Origin: Micromonospora sp. FIMYZ51
GTDB lineage: Bacteria; Actinomycetota; Actinomycetes; Mycobacteriales; Micromonosporaceae
DNA: 64,000 nt
Reading direction: 5' to 3'
NCBI RefSeq assembly: GCF_038246755.1
Contig: NZ_CP134706.1
Location: forward strand, 3,286,001-3,350,000
In this document: piece after piece, positions 42,344-50,925 of the stretch
How positions within the stretch are numbered: position 1 is the stretch's first letter
How the letters are laid out: every line of letters begins with the position of its first letter
The notes under the pieces: model-generated
Databases searched by the model: none
What the model was told of the DNA's origin: nothing
The model's input: the letters and a program-made list of their open reading frames with translations, nothing else
Program-made: the position numbers and the translations under genes

Positions 42344-44059
42344 ATGACCGTCGCCCGCACCGGCCCGACGTTCTCCATCCAGGACATCCCGTTCAGCCAT
42401 CGCGGATCCTGGTTCAGCATCTCCCCGGTGGTGGCCACCCACGCTCACGCCCCCGACCTGCACCTGGTCTCCCACCAGACCGGAATGCATCCGGTGCTTC
42501 GACTCACGCCCACCGCCGACGCCACGGTGACGGCCACCCCGGCGCTGCTGACCTGGCGGCATCCGGGCGGCCTGATCGAGCTGACCTACGACGGCCCGGA
42601 GGCAGTCCGGTTGCGCGGTCGTGGCCTCGGTCTGCGGATCGCCGCCGCCCGGGACACCCTCACCCCGTTTAGCGGCAGCTATCTCTACGCCGACCCGGTC
42701 ACCGGCGCGTACGTGCTCACCTCGTACGAGACCGGCCGCCGCTACCGGATCACGCCGCTGACCGGTGACCTGCGGGCGGTGGGTGCGGAGGCGCTCGGTA
42801 CCGCCGACCGGGCCCTGCTCCTGCCGGCCGACCAGCCGTGGGAGATCGCCGTCGAGGAGTACCGGACCGCCCGCCGCCCCTACCCGGCCGACCGGGACTT
42901 CGACCAGCTCGTCCGGGCGATGGCGGCCGACTTCGCGAGCTTCGTCGACGCGCTGGCACCCTGGCGCGGCCCGCAGACGCCTGCCGCGGAACTGGCTGCG
43001 TACGTGCTCTGGTCGGCGACGGTCGCGCCGGCCGGGTTCCTCACCCGCCCCGCCGTGCTGATGTCCAAGCACTGGATGAACAAGGTGTGGAGCTGGGACC
43101 ACTGCTTCAACGCGCTGGCCCTCGCCGGGGCCGACGCCGACCTGGCCTGGGACCAGTTCCAACTGCCCTTCGACCATCAGGACCCGACGGGTGCGCTGCC
43201 GGACTCCGTCGCCCACTCGGAGGTGCTGCACAACTACGTCAAACCGCCCGTGCACGGCTGGGCGTTGCGGCAGCTGCGGCGGCGACTGACCCGTCCGCTC
43301 TCCCGCGCCCAGCTCTCCGACGCCTACCAGCGGCTCGCGCGCTGGACCGGCTTCTGGCTCGACCACCGTCGGGTGCCCGGTCACCAGCTGCCGCACTACC
43401 AGCACGGCAACGACAGCGGCTGGGACAACGCCACCACGTTCGACGGTGCTCGGGTCATCGAGACCCCCGACCTCGCCGCGCTACTGCTGCTGCAACTGCA
43501 CCAGCTCGCCGAGCTGGCCGCGGAGCTGCGGCGCCCGGAGGAGGCGGCGCAGTGGAGCCGTACCGCCGGGGGCATCCGCGCCGAACTGTTCGGCGAGCTG
43601 TGGGACGGGCAGCGGTTCACCGCCCGGGGTGCCCGCGACGGTCAGGCCCGATCGAGCAGCAGCCTGCTCGACCTCATGCCCATCGTGCTCGGCGCGGAGC
43701 TGCCCGCCGAGGTCAGTGCCGCGCTCGCCGGTGGGCTCAAGCGCCACCTCACCGCGCACGGGCTCGCCACCGAGCCGGTCGACTCGCCGCACTACGCGGC
43801 CGACGGCTACTGGCGCGGGCCGATCTGGGCACCGGCCACGATCCTGATCGAGGACGGCCTGCGCCGGGCCGGGCACACCGGACTCGCCGACGAGATCAGC
43901 CAGCGGTTCCGCGCGCTCTGCGAGAAGTCCGGCTTCGCCGAGAACTTCGACGCCGAGACGGGCGCCGGCCTGCGCGATCGCGCGTACACCTGGACCGCCA
44001 GCAGCTATCTCCTGCTCGCCGCCGACCACCACCACCGCCGCCACCATCGACCCGGTTGA
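42344..44059 (+). CDS. GH37/GH63-like intracellular glycosidase
   Basis: The product has 571 residues and no signal peptide. The C-terminal (alpha/alpha)6 barrel shows MGH1/trehalase-like blocks: MNKVWSWDHCFNALALA, PDSVAHSEVLHNYVKPPVHGWAL, HGNDSGWDNATTF (catalytic Asp) and YWRGPIWAPATILI with a late EN-D pair (FAENFDAETGAG). Relatives include glucosylglycerate and mannosylglycerate hydrolases, trehalases and amylo-alpha-1,6-glucosidases; the exact substrate is open. It is preceded by a LacI-type double operator and converges on the LacI gene, so it is probably induced by a sugar sensed by that repressor. Confidence 0.75.
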   Translation: MTVARTGPTFSIQDIPFSHRGSWFSISPVVATHAHAPDLHLVSHQTGMHPVLRLTPTADATVTATPALLTWRHPGGLIELTYDGPEAVRLRGRGLGLRIAAARDTLTPFSGSYLYADPVTGAYVLTSYETGRRYRITPLTGDLRAVGAEALGTADRALLLPADQPWEIAVEEYRTARRPYPADRDFDQLVRAMAADFASFVDALAPWRGPQTPAAELAAYVLWSATVAPAGFLTRPAVLMSKHWMNKVWSWDHCFNALALAGADADLAWDQFQLPFDHQDPTGALPDSVAHSEVLHNYVKPPVHGWALRQLRRRLTRPLSRAQLSDAYQRLARWTGFWLDHRRVPGHQLPHYQHGNDSGWDNATTFDGARVIETPDLAALLLLQLHQLAELAAELRRPEEAAQWSRTAGGIRAELFGELWDGQRFTARGARDGQARSSSSLLDLMPIVLGAELPAEVSAALAGGLKRHLTAHGLATEPVDSPHYAADGYWRGPIWAPATILIEDGLRRAGHTGLADEISQRFRALCEKSGFAENFDAETGAGLRDRAYTWTASSYLLLAADHHHRRHHRPG

Positions 44060-44114
44060 CCAAGAGGTTCGTGTCACGCACCCCCGTGGCCGTGACGAAA
44101 ACCTCTTGGTCAAC
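44055..44114. terminator. Long intergenic hairpin holding both stop codons
   Basis: GTTGACCAAGAGGTT (44055-44069) is exactly inverse to 44100-44114, with an inner GTCACG/CGTGAC pairing. The TTGA at each outer end supplies the TGA of the glycosidase (44057-44059) and of the LacI gene (44112-44110). Confidence 0.85.
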
Positions 44115-45129
44115 GCGGGGGCAGGGGGGCCGGTCCGGTGCTGGCGCGCAGCGAGATCGGGGGACGGTAGAGGTGGTGGCGCAGGCCGGTGGTGGGGTCG
44201 GCGATCCGTTCCAGCAGCAGCGCCACCGCCTCCGCGCCCATCTCCAGGGTGGGCACGTCCGCCGCCGTCAGCGGCGGGCGGAAGTCCTCGGCCCAGTGTG
44301 TGGCGGCCACCCCGACGACGGAGAAGTCGCGCGGCACCACCAGGCGCTCCGCCGCCAGCGCCCGCTGGATGCCGGGCAGTGCGGCCTCGTTGATCGTGGC
44401 GACGGCGGTGACCTCCGGGTGGGCGGTCAACAGCCGGGTCATGGTGGCCTCACCGGCGGGCGCATCGTCACCACAGCACAGGTCGACTCCGGTCAGGCCC
44501 CGCTCGGTCACCGCCTGGGCGAAGCCGGCCAGCGCGCGGTGGCCGGGACCGTAGCCGGCGGCGACCAACTCGGCCGAGCGGTTCACCAGGGCGACGTGTC
44601 GGTGCCCCAGATCGGCCAGATGATGGACGCACCGGGCGAGGAGGCCCTCGTAGTCCACGTCGACCCAGCTGGTGCCCGCCGGCTCGGCGGTGCGGCCGAT
44701 GGTGACGAAGGGCAACCGGCTCTGCCGCAGCCGGGTGACCCGGTCGTCCTCCAACCGGATCTCCATCAGGATCACCCCGTCGACCCGGCGGCCCGTCACG
44801 ATCCGTTCGAACGACCGGTCGTGGTCGCCACCGGAGGGGGAGAGCAGCACGTCCAGGTCGGCGCGGGCGGCGGCCTCGACCACGCTGGCGACGAAGCCGA
44901 GCTGCATGTCGGTCAGGCGCTGACTGGCCGGGGGGATGACCAGCCCGAGGGTACGGGTGCGCCCCTCCTTCAACGCCCGGGCGTTGGCGTTGGGGCGGTA
45001 GTCCAACTCGTCGATGACGGCCTGGATCCGTTGCCGGGTCGGCTCCGAGACCGCCCGCTTGCCGCTCAACACGTACGACACCGTGCTGCGGGACACGCCC
45101 GCGCGGCGGGCGATCTCCCCGATGTTCAT
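44110..45129 (-). CDS. LacI-family transcriptional repressor
   Basis: The product has 339 residues. Residues 1-55 are a LacI HTH and hinge (MNIGEIARRAGVSRSTVSYVLSGKRAVSEPTRQRIQAVIDELDYRPNANARAL). The rest is a periplasmic-binding-like sugar-sensing domain (LGLVIPPASQRLTDM, VDGVILMEIRL, HVALVNRSAEL, PRDFSVVGVAATHWAEDFRPPLTAADVP). A CGAATCGATTC palindrome lies 16-26 bases before its ATG. Near-identical palindromes lie at the two hydrolase promoters at 42130 and 42271. The simplest reading is a local, autoregulated repressor of those two genes, released by an oligosaccharide. Confidence 0.88.
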   Translation of the reverse strand: MNIGEIARRAGVSRSTVSYVLSGKRAVSEPTRQRIQAVIDELDYRPNANARALKEGRTRTLGLVIPPASQRLTDMQLGFVASVVEAAARADLDVLLSPSGGDHDRSFERIVTGRRVDGVILMEIRLEDDRVTRLRQSRLPFVTIGRTAEPAGTSWVDVDYEGLLARCVHHLADLGHRHVALVNRSAELVAAGYGPGHRALAGFAQAVTERGLTGVDLCCGDDAPAGEATMTRLLTAHPEVTAVATINEAALPGIQRALAAERLVVPRDFSVVGVAATHWAEDFRPPLTAADVPTLEMGAEAVALLLERIADPTTGLRHHLYRPPISLRASTGPAPLPPR

Positions 45130-45144
45130 CCCGCTCCTCGCTGT

Positions 45145-45157
45145 CGAATCGATTCAA
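45145..45157 (-). promoter_or_regulatory. LacI-type autoregulatory operator
   Basis: TGTCGAATCGATTCAAC contains the palindrome GAATCGATTC and matches the sites at 42130-42141 and 42271-42295. It lies just before the LacI start codon. Confidence 0.6.
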
Positions 45158-45219
45158 CCCAGGTTATGAGGGGTGCCCGGCAGGGTCAATCCGGCGACGG
45201 CCGGCGATACAGTCGGGCG

Positions 45220-46236
45220 ATGGACGGGACCCGGGTCATCGTCGTCGTCGGCTATCCCGAGGCCGAGCTGCTGGAAATCACCGGTCTGGCCACCACCTTC
45301 ACCTACGCCAACCGGGGCCGGGACACCCCGCGCTACGAGATCCGGGTGGTCTCGCCCGGCGGCCGGCCGATCAGCGGCCGGTCCGGACTGACGCTGGCCG
45401 CACAGGCGGCGCTCGAACGACTGCACGGACCGTTCGACACCCTGATCGTCGCCGGCGGCGAGGGACACCTGGCTGCGGCCGGGGACGTCCGCCTCGTCGG
45501 ACACGTACGCCGGCTGGCCCGCCAGACGCGGCGGGTGGCCTCGGTCTGCACCGGTGCCTCCGTGCTGGCCGCCGCCGGCCTGCTCGACGGCCGCCAGGCC
45601 ACCACCCACTGGATGTTCGCCGACCAGCTCGCGGCCAGTTATCCCGCCGTACGGGTCGACCCGGCACCGATCTACATCCGCGACGGCGCGGTCAGCACCT
45701 CCGCCGGGGTCACCAGCGCCCTCGACCTCGCCCTGGCCTTCGTGGCCGAGGACCACGGTGGCGAGCTGGCCCGGCGGGTGGCGCAGGGGCTGGTGACGTA
45801 CCTGCACCGGCCGGGCAACCAGGCGCAGATGAGCATGTTCCTCGCCGCACCGGTGCCGGACGACACCCTGGTCCGGGACCTGGTCAAGACCATCAACGAG
45901 GCACCGGCCGCCGACCTCAGCCTGGCCGCCCTGGCCGCTCGGGCGGCGGTGAGCGAACGTCACCTGACCCGGCTCTTCGTCGCCCAACTCGGCCAGACGC
46001 CGGCCCGGTACGTCCGCACGGTCCGGCTGGAGGCGGCGGCCCAACTGCTCGCGTCGAGCCGGTTGCCGCTGGCCCGGGTCGCCGCCCGCTGCGGTTTCAC
46101 CTCGGCGGAGGCGTTGCGGCAGGCGTTCGTCGACCGGTACGGCATTGCGCCGTCGCGCTACCGGGCCGGCTACCAGGCGCCCAAGGCTTCCGTTGACCAG
46201 CATGCGCCACATGGTTCAGTTGACCGCGGCGAGTAG
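45220..46236 (+). CDS. GlxA-type AraC-family regulator (DJ-1/PfpI + HTH)
   Basis: The product has 338 residues. The first 185 residues are a DJ-1/PfpI (class I amidotransferase-like) domain with the nucleophile elbow ASVCTGASVLAAAGLLDG. The C-terminal 110 residues are an AraC double HTH (LAALAARAAVSERHLTRLF, RVAARCGFTSAEALRQAFVDRYGIAPSRYR). GlxA-type proteins activate genes, often for nitrogen or amine metabolism. No operon partner is obvious. The ATG at 45220 begins the conserved VIVVVGYPEAELLEI strand. Its last 21 bases overlap the convergent membrane-protein gene. Confidence 0.85.
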   Translation: MDGTRVIVVVGYPEAELLEITGLATTFTYANRGRDTPRYEIRVVSPGGRPISGRSGLTLAAQAALERLHGPFDTLIVAGGEGHLAAAGDVRLVGHVRRLARQTRRVASVCTGASVLAAAGLLDGRQATTHWMFADQLAASYPAVRVDPAPIYIRDGAVSTSAGVTSALDLALAFVAEDHGGELARRVAQGLVTYLHRPGNQAQMSMFLAAPVPDDTLVRDLVKTINEAPAADLSLAALAARAAVSERHLTRLFVAQLGQTPARYVRTVRLEAAAQLLASSRLPLARVAARCGFTSAEALRQAFVDRYGIAPSRYRAGYQAPKASVDQHAPHGSVDRGE

Positions 46237-46785
46237 GAGGAACCCGACGCCCAGCGGCACGTCCAGCAGCATGCAGAACTCGGCGAGTGAGCGGGGCACC
46301 ACCCAGTTGCGTCGATAGTGGAGCAGGTCCCAGGCTCCGTGCCCGATCAGCACCAAGGCGCTGAGCACGAGCCCGGCGGTCGGCGCGACGAAGAGCGAGG
46401 TGACCGCGAGTACGCCGTACCCGATCAGGGCGGCGGTCTGGGCGGTGAGCGCCGGTCGGGACGCCCGGCCGAGTAGGCCGACCGTCACCAGTCCGAGCGC
46501 GACGACACCGAGACCGGCCCACCAGGCCAGGCCGGTCAGCTCGCTCGCGGCGATCAGCAGGCCGCCGGCCGGGATGGCCGCCCAGGCCACCCAGGGGCGG
46601 TCCAGCGCGGCGGCGCCGAGATAGCAGAGCAGGGCCACGCCGACCACGGTCGCGAGGGTCTCCCGGTCCGGGCCGGTGGCCAGGACCAGCAGCGCGGTGG
46701 CCACGCCGAGCAGGCTCGGCCAGCGGTGCGTCAGCGCCGACCACCGGGGTACGTCCGCGCCGGAGGTCAAGGTCGAGGCGTTCAT
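46216..46785 (-). CDS. Multi-pass membrane protein, hypothetical
   Basis: The product has 189 residues and five or six hydrophobic segments (SLLGVATALLVLATGP, LATVVGVALLCYLGAAAL, VLAVTSLFVAPTAGLVLSALVLIGHGAWDLLHY). The HGAWDLLHYRRNWVVPRSLAEFCMLLD segment is conserved in actinomycete membrane proteins of unknown role. There is no signature of a transporter. The ATG at 46785 was chosen because the product then starts just before the first span. The tail overlaps the GlxA-type gene by 21 bases. Confidence 0.65.
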   Translation of the reverse strand: MNASTLTSGADVPRWSALTHRWPSLLGVATALLVLATGPDRETLATVVGVALLCYLGAAALDRPWVAWAAIPAGGLLIAASELTGLAWWAGLGVVALGLVTVGLLGRASRPALTAQTAALIGYGVLAVTSLFVAPTAGLVLSALVLIGHGAWDLLHYRRNWVVPRSLAEFCMLLDVPLGVGFLLLAAVN

Positions 46786-46986
46786 GTGCCAGACGATGCC
46801 CGGGCCCGCCCGGCCCGGTCGAGCACGTCCGCCGTCCCGGTCCGAAATCCTGGCCTGCCGGTCCGCCGACCATCGCCCGCCATGACCTGAGCGGAAATCA
46901 GAGCCGGTGATGCTGAGCGGTGCCTGCTCGCGGCAGGCCCGAATATTGTGTGTCGGCGGTGCTCGGGCTGTGCCAGGGTGACGGCC

Positions 46987-47997
46987 ATGAGTAGCCGTCT
47001 GACCCGTGATGCGTACCAGGATCCGCTGGTGGAGGACGAGGTCGCGTACGCCGTCCTCACGCCCGACGAATGGTCGGGGGAGGAGCCGCTGCCGCTCATC
47101 CTGGTGCTGCACGGGGCGAACTCCTCCCGGGAGTTCCTGGCGATGCTGCAACCGACGGTCGACCAGATGTGGGCCGACGGGTCGCTGCCCGAGTCGGTGC
47201 TTGCGTGCGCCTCCACGCCGACGGTCGGCGGCTTCTACATCGACCGGCCCGGCAACGCCTGGGAGCGCCTGGTCGCCGAGGGTTTCCCGCAGGCCCTGGC
47301 GAAGCGGTACGCCGTCGACCTGAGCCGCGTCTCGCTGCTGGGCGCCTCGATGGGTGGCTACGGCGCTCTCAAGATCGCCTTTGCGGAGCCGGCCCGTTGG
47401 CTCTCCGTCGCGGCCGTGGCGCCGGCCCTGCTCCCCGCGCTGACCCCCACCCAACTGCGTCCCCGAAACACCCTCGACGTGCTTGCCCAGTTGGCCAACG
47501 AGATGAACAGCGAGGGCGCCGGATTCCCGGCCAACAGCGTCCCGCACCGGCTGCGGGACAATGCCGAGGCGATCCGGGACAGCGGGTTGGCGATCCTCCT
47601 TCGCTGTGGCGACCGGGACGTGTTCGCCCTGCACGACGGCACCGAGCAGCTCCATCGGGCCCTGTGGGACCTCGACGTCGGTCACGAGTACCACCTTGTG
47701 CAGGGCGGCGACCATCTGGGCCCCGAGGCGCTCGCCGCGCTGCATGCCGCGCTGGCGTTCACCGCCACCGCCCAGCGCGCCGCTGTCGGGCAGGACCGCA
47801 ACGCGGTCGACCGGCAGTGCGAGTCGGCCTGGCGGGACTGGGCCGCCGGTGGACGCCAGGGCGCACCGCCGGAGCTGGACCCGAGCGCACCCAGCGCCTC
47901 GGTGGCGCTGCGGACCATGCTGGAACCACAGTTGACCGAGGCGGCCCGGCGCGATCCCACCACCAGCCGCCGCTACGGCATCCTGCCCGACAGCTGA
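46987..47997 (+). CDS. Alpha/beta hydrolase, esterase-like
   Basis: The product has 336 residues without a signal peptide. It resembles the esterase D / putative tributyrin esterase group: PLILVLHGANSSREF (oxyanion region), nucleophile Ser in SLLGASMGGYGALKIA, Asp in ILLRCGDRDVFALHD and His in VQGGDHLGPEA. The last 70 residues, after the barrel, are Ala/Arg rich and not part of the fold. The natural ester is unknown. The gene stands alone between a divergent membrane protein and a convergent SnoaL gene. Confidence 0.75.
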   Translation: MSSRLTRDAYQDPLVEDEVAYAVLTPDEWSGEEPLPLILVLHGANSSREFLAMLQPTVDQMWADGSLPESVLACASTPTVGGFYIDRPGNAWERLVAEGFPQALAKRYAVDLSRVSLLGASMGGYGALKIAFAEPARWLSVAAVAPALLPALTPTQLRPRNTLDVLAQLANEMNSEGAGFPANSVPHRLRDNAEAIRDSGLAILLRCGDRDVFALHDGTEQLHRALWDLDVGHEYHLVQGGDHLGPEALAALHAALAFTATAQRAAVGQDRNAVDRQCESAWRDWAAGGRQGAPPELDPSAPSASVALRTMLEPQLTEAARRDPTTSRRYGILPDS

Positions 47998-48018
47998 GCA
48001 ACGGTGGGGGAGTGTCGC

Positions 48019-48615
48019 TCAGGGGAACAGATCGGTCCGGGCGGCGCCGCTGGCCGGATCGTACGGGTAGGACAGGTGCTGGTGGACCAGCTGCCAGGCG
48101 CCGTCGCGCCGGGCGAACACCCGGCTACCGCGCGACCAGCTTTCGCCGCTCTCGCCGTCGGGCCCGGTGACCCGCACCCGGTTGAGACCCCAGGCGACCG
48201 CGAGGTCCCCGTCCACCACGATCGTCTGGTCAGGCACGTCCCAGCTCACCTCGCCGTCACCGGCGGCGTCCAGACCGGCCCGGCAGACCTCGCGTACCGC
48301 CGGCTCGCCGACGTACCGCAGCGGGCCGTCGTGCTCGTAGGACACGACGTCGGCGGCGATCGGCGCCATCAGGGCGTCCAGATCCTTGGCGGCGGTCGCG
48401 GCGAACCACCGCTGGTGCAGCTCGCGCAGCTCCCGTTCGTCGGCGGCCCGGTCCGGCACCGGCGGGGCGTCGAGCGGGAAGGAGTGGTGCTCGTGGGTGA
48501 CCGTCCAACGACCGTCCTGCCGGCGCAGGCCCAGCGTGAGGCGCAGCCGCCGGTCGGGCGCCTCGGCGAAGTCCGCCTTGGTGCCGCAGTGCAGCAGGGC
48601 GTACGCGAACGCCAC
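48019..48615 (-). CDS. SnoaL-like tandem-domain protein, first domain truncated
   Basis: From a GTG at 48615 the product is 198 residues. The last 130 residues are a complete NTF2/SnoaL domain (RELHQRWFAATAAKDLDALMAPIAADVVSYEHDGPLRYVG...QLVHQHLSYPY). Before it stands the C-terminal half of a second such domain (DEVAFAYALLHCGTKAD...LTLGLRRQDGRWTVTHEHHSFPLD), whose N-terminal half is missing. In-frame sequence homologous to the family continues upstream to about 48650 ([10 protein letters not shown]), then stops inside the sigma-factor gene end. I infer a deletion that removed the true start. Whether the product is made is uncertain. Confidence 0.55.
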   Translation of the reverse strand: MAFAYALLHCGTKADFAEAPDRRLRLTLGLRRQDGRWTVTHEHHSFPLDAPPVPDRAADERELRELHQRWFAATAAKDLDALMAPIAADVVSYEHDGPLRYVGEPAVREVCRAGLDAAGDGEVSWDVPDQTIVVDGDLAVAWGLNRVRVTGPDGESGESWSRGSRVFARRDGAWQLVHQHLSYPYDPASGAARTDLFP

Positions 48616-48634
48616 CTCGTCACCGGCCGCGACC

Positions 48635-49483
48635 TCAAGCGACTCGATATCGCCCCCCGGCGAACTCGTCCTCCGCGACCCCGGCGGACGCCTCCTCGGC
48701 GAGGCGGGCGGGCAGGCCGAACGAGGGGAACGAGGCGTCGAGGAACGAGACCACCTCGGCGACCCGGCCGCCGCGCAACGCCACCAGGTCCAGACCCGCC
48801 GGCAGGAAGCTTTCCTGGGCGTCGTCCCAGAGGTACGTACCGAACGCGAGCTGCCCGTTCGCCCACGTCGGCAGGAACCGCCAGCGGTAGGAGCGCAAAA
48901 CCTCGGCGAGGAAACCGCGGATCGCGGGACGGCCCTGGTACCAGATCCGCTGCGGCGGCATCGAGTACCGCGCGTCCTCGGTCAACATCGCCACCACCGC
49001 CTCGACGTCACCGGCTTCCCAGGCCGCCGCGTACCGCCGGGCCAGGTCGCGCTGGGCCGCGTCGCCGAGCGTACGCAGCGTCTGGTGCTGGGTCTGCGGC
49101 GGCAGCCGGTCCGCGAGCACCGCGCGGGCCCGTTGCAGCGCGCTGTTGACCGCCGCGACCGTGCTGACCAGCAGGTCGGCGACCTCGCGGGCCGGATAGC
49201 CGAGCACCTCGCGCAGCAGCAGGACCGCGCGGTGCCGGGCCGACAGGTGCTGAAGCGCGGCGACGAACGCCAACTCCACGCTCTCCCGGGCGATCACCCG
49301 ACCCTCCGGGCCCAGGCGGTCCGCCCCACCCAGCAACCCCTGCGGGTACGGCTCAAGCCACGCCACCTCGGTCGCCGGTGCCGCGTCCGGGCTCAGGTCG
49401 ACGGGAAGCTCCCGCCGCCCGCGTCGCTCGATCAGGGTGAACGCCCGGTTCGTCGCGATCCGGTCCAGACCCACAAGCGGCAC
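48635..49483 (-). CDS. ECF sigma factor with SnoaL tail, lacking region 2
   Basis: From the GTG at 49483 the product is 282 residues. It begins at the junction after region 2 ([25 protein letters not shown]) and continues through a complete region 4 ([48 protein letters not shown]). A SnoaL-like tail follows ([28 protein letters not shown]). Normal family members carry about 80 more N-terminal residues with region 2, which contacts the -10 element; none are found upstream in any frame I read. The gene is therefore probably 5'-truncated and inactive as a sigma factor. Confidence 0.65.
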   Translation of the reverse strand: MPLVGLDRIATNRAFTLIERRGRRELPVDLSPDAAPATEVAWLEPYPQGLLGGADRLGPEGRVIARESVELAFVAALQHLSARHRAVLLLREVLGYPAREVADLLVSTVAAVNSALQRARAVLADRLPPQTQHQTLRTLGDAAQRDLARRYAAAWEAGDVEAVVAMLTEDARYSMPPQRIWYQGRPAIRGFLAEVLRSYRWRFLPTWANGQLAFGTYLWDDAQESFLPAGLDLVALRGGRVAEVVSFLDASFPSFGLPARLAEEASAGVAEDEFAGGRYRVA

Positions 49484-49557
49484 GCTACGCCGACGGCGTC
49501 GCAGTCTGCGTCCGCGTCACCGTTGTCATCCCGCGGTGGTCTTGGAATGCTTCGCCC

Positions 49558-50052
49558 ATGTCTTCTCCCCATACGACCTCTCCGGAGGTGTTCGCGCAGC
49601 CGCTGCGGGCCCAGTTCGAGGCGTTCCTCGACGAGCACCGCGCCGCGCTCACCGCCTGCCTGGACGGGCTTACCGAGGAGCAGGCCCGCCGGTCGCTGGT
49701 GCCGTCCCGCACCACCCTGCTGGGCCTGGTCAAGCATGCGACCTTCGTGGAGAAGGTCTGGTTCGACGAGGCCATCAGCTGCCGTTCGCGCGACGAGATC
49801 GGCATCCCCGCCACGCCGGACGAGTCCTTCATCCTGGACGACGCCGACACCATCGCCGACGTCCAGCGGGCACACCGGGAGGCCTGCGCGGCGGCCCGGC
49901 GCGCCACGGCCGCGCTCGACCTGGACGACCTGGTGCACGGCAACCGGCGCGGCCCGCTTCCGCTGCGCTGGGTCTATCTGCACGTGCTGCGCGAGCTTGC
50001 CCAGCACGGCGGGCACGCCGACATCCTCCGCGAGCAGATCCTCGCGCAATGA
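49558..50052 (+). CDS. DinB/DUF664-family protein
   Basis: The product has 164 residues of the DinB-like four-helix fold (LRAQFEAFLDEHRAALTACLDGLTEEQARRSLVPSRTTLLGLVKHATFVEKVWFDEA). Metal-type histidines lie in GLVKHATFVEK and HVLRELAQHGGHADILRE. Members may act as thiol S-transferases with bacillithiol or mycothiol. An ATG at 49558 gives the full fold. It precedes the sirtuin gene by 39 bases and could share its transcript. Confidence 0.8.
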   Translation: MSSPHTTSPEVFAQPLRAQFEAFLDEHRAALTACLDGLTEEQARRSLVPSRTTLLGLVKHATFVEKVWFDEAISCRSRDEIGIPATPDESFILDDADTIADVQRAHREACAAARRATAALDLDDLVHGNRRGPLPLRWVYLHVLRELAQHGGHADILREQILAQ

Positions 50053-50091
50053 CGCCGGGACACGTTTCGCAGCGGCAGCGGGGTGGTTGAG

Positions 50092-50925
50092 ATGGCGGAA
50101 CCGGCGGTGGCGGAAGCAGCGTCGCTGCTCGGGCAGGCCCGCCGGGTGGTGGTCTTCACCGGCGCGGGCATGTCCGCCGAGAGCGGGGTGCCGACCTTCC
50201 GTGACGCCCTCACCGGGCTGTGGCAGCGCTACGACCCGCAGGCGCTCGCCACGCCGGAGGCGTTCCACGCCGACCCGGCGCTCGTCTGGGGTTGGTACGA
50301 ATGGCGACGTCAACTGGTGCGACGGGCCGAGCCGCACGAGGGGCACCGGGCCGTGGCCGCGATCGAGGCACGCGCACCACATGGCGTGCTGATCACTCAG
50401 AATGTGGACGACCTGCACGAGCGGGCCGGCTCCACCGCCCCACTGCACCTGCACGGCAGCCTCTTCGCGTCGCGCTGTTCCGCCTGCGAACACCCGGCGT
50501 CCGTGACCGCCGCCGACGACCACGACATCGATGCCCGCACCGACCACGACCACGACGTCGCCCGCACCGGCGGCACTGTCCCCGAGCCGGACGAGGGGCG
50601 TCGGATCCCACCGCCGCGCTGCCCGCGATGTGCGGCGCTCGTCCGTCCGGGCGTGGTGTGGTTCGGCGAGGCGTTGCCGCCCGAGACGCTGGACGCCGCC
50701 GTCGAGGCCGCCGCCAGCTGTGACCTGCTGCTGACCGTGGGCACCTCCGGCCTGGTGTACCCGGCCGCCGAGATTCCGCAGGTCGCCGCGAGGTGCGGCG
50801 GCACGGTGATCCAGATCAATCCGCAGCCGACGCCGCTGGACGCGGTGGCGCAGGTCAACCTGCGCGGACAGGCCGCCCAGCTGCTGCCCGCCCTGGTGCG
50901 CGCCGCCTGGGACGGCCCTACCTAG
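50092..50925 (+). CDS. Sir2-family NAD-dependent protein deacylase
   Basis: The product has 277 residues. NAD-binding GAGMSAESGVPTFRD lies at 24-38, QNVDDLH at 103-109, catalytic H121 in LHGSLF, and the zinc ribbon uses C129/C132 and C177/C180. The Y69-x-x-R72 pair (YEWR) matches the Tyr/Arg that bind succinyl or malonyl groups in SIRT5-type enzymes, so desuccinylation or demalonylation is likely. The loop between the two Cys pairs is unusually long and rich in Asp and His (DDHDIDARTDHDHD). The ATG at 50092 has a weak ribosome site; a GTG at 50083 is the alternative. The end overlaps the prfH remnant. Confidence 0.88.
   Translation: MAEPAVAEAASLLGQARRVVVFTGAGMSAESGVPTFRDALTGLWQRYDPQALATPEAFHADPALVWGWYEWRRQLVRRAEPHEGHRAVAAIEARAPHGVLITQNVDDLHERAGSTAPLHLHGSLFASRCSACEHPASVTAADDHDIDARTDHDHDVARTGGTVPEPDEGRRIPPPRCPRCAALVRPGVVWFGEALPPETLDAAVEAAASCDLLLTVGTSGLVYPAAEIPQVAARCGGTVIQINPQPTPLDAVAQVNLRGQAAQLLPALVRAAWDGPT

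Noticed and set aside
42838..46236. A 1,132-codon open frame spanning three genes
   Set aside because: Only its last part is the GlxA-type regulator starting at 45220. The earlier part is out-of-frame reading of the glycosidase and antisense of LacI.
46216..47745. A 509-codon minus-strand frame
   Set aside because: Only the part from 46785 downward is the membrane protein. The rest is antisense to the esterase-like gene.
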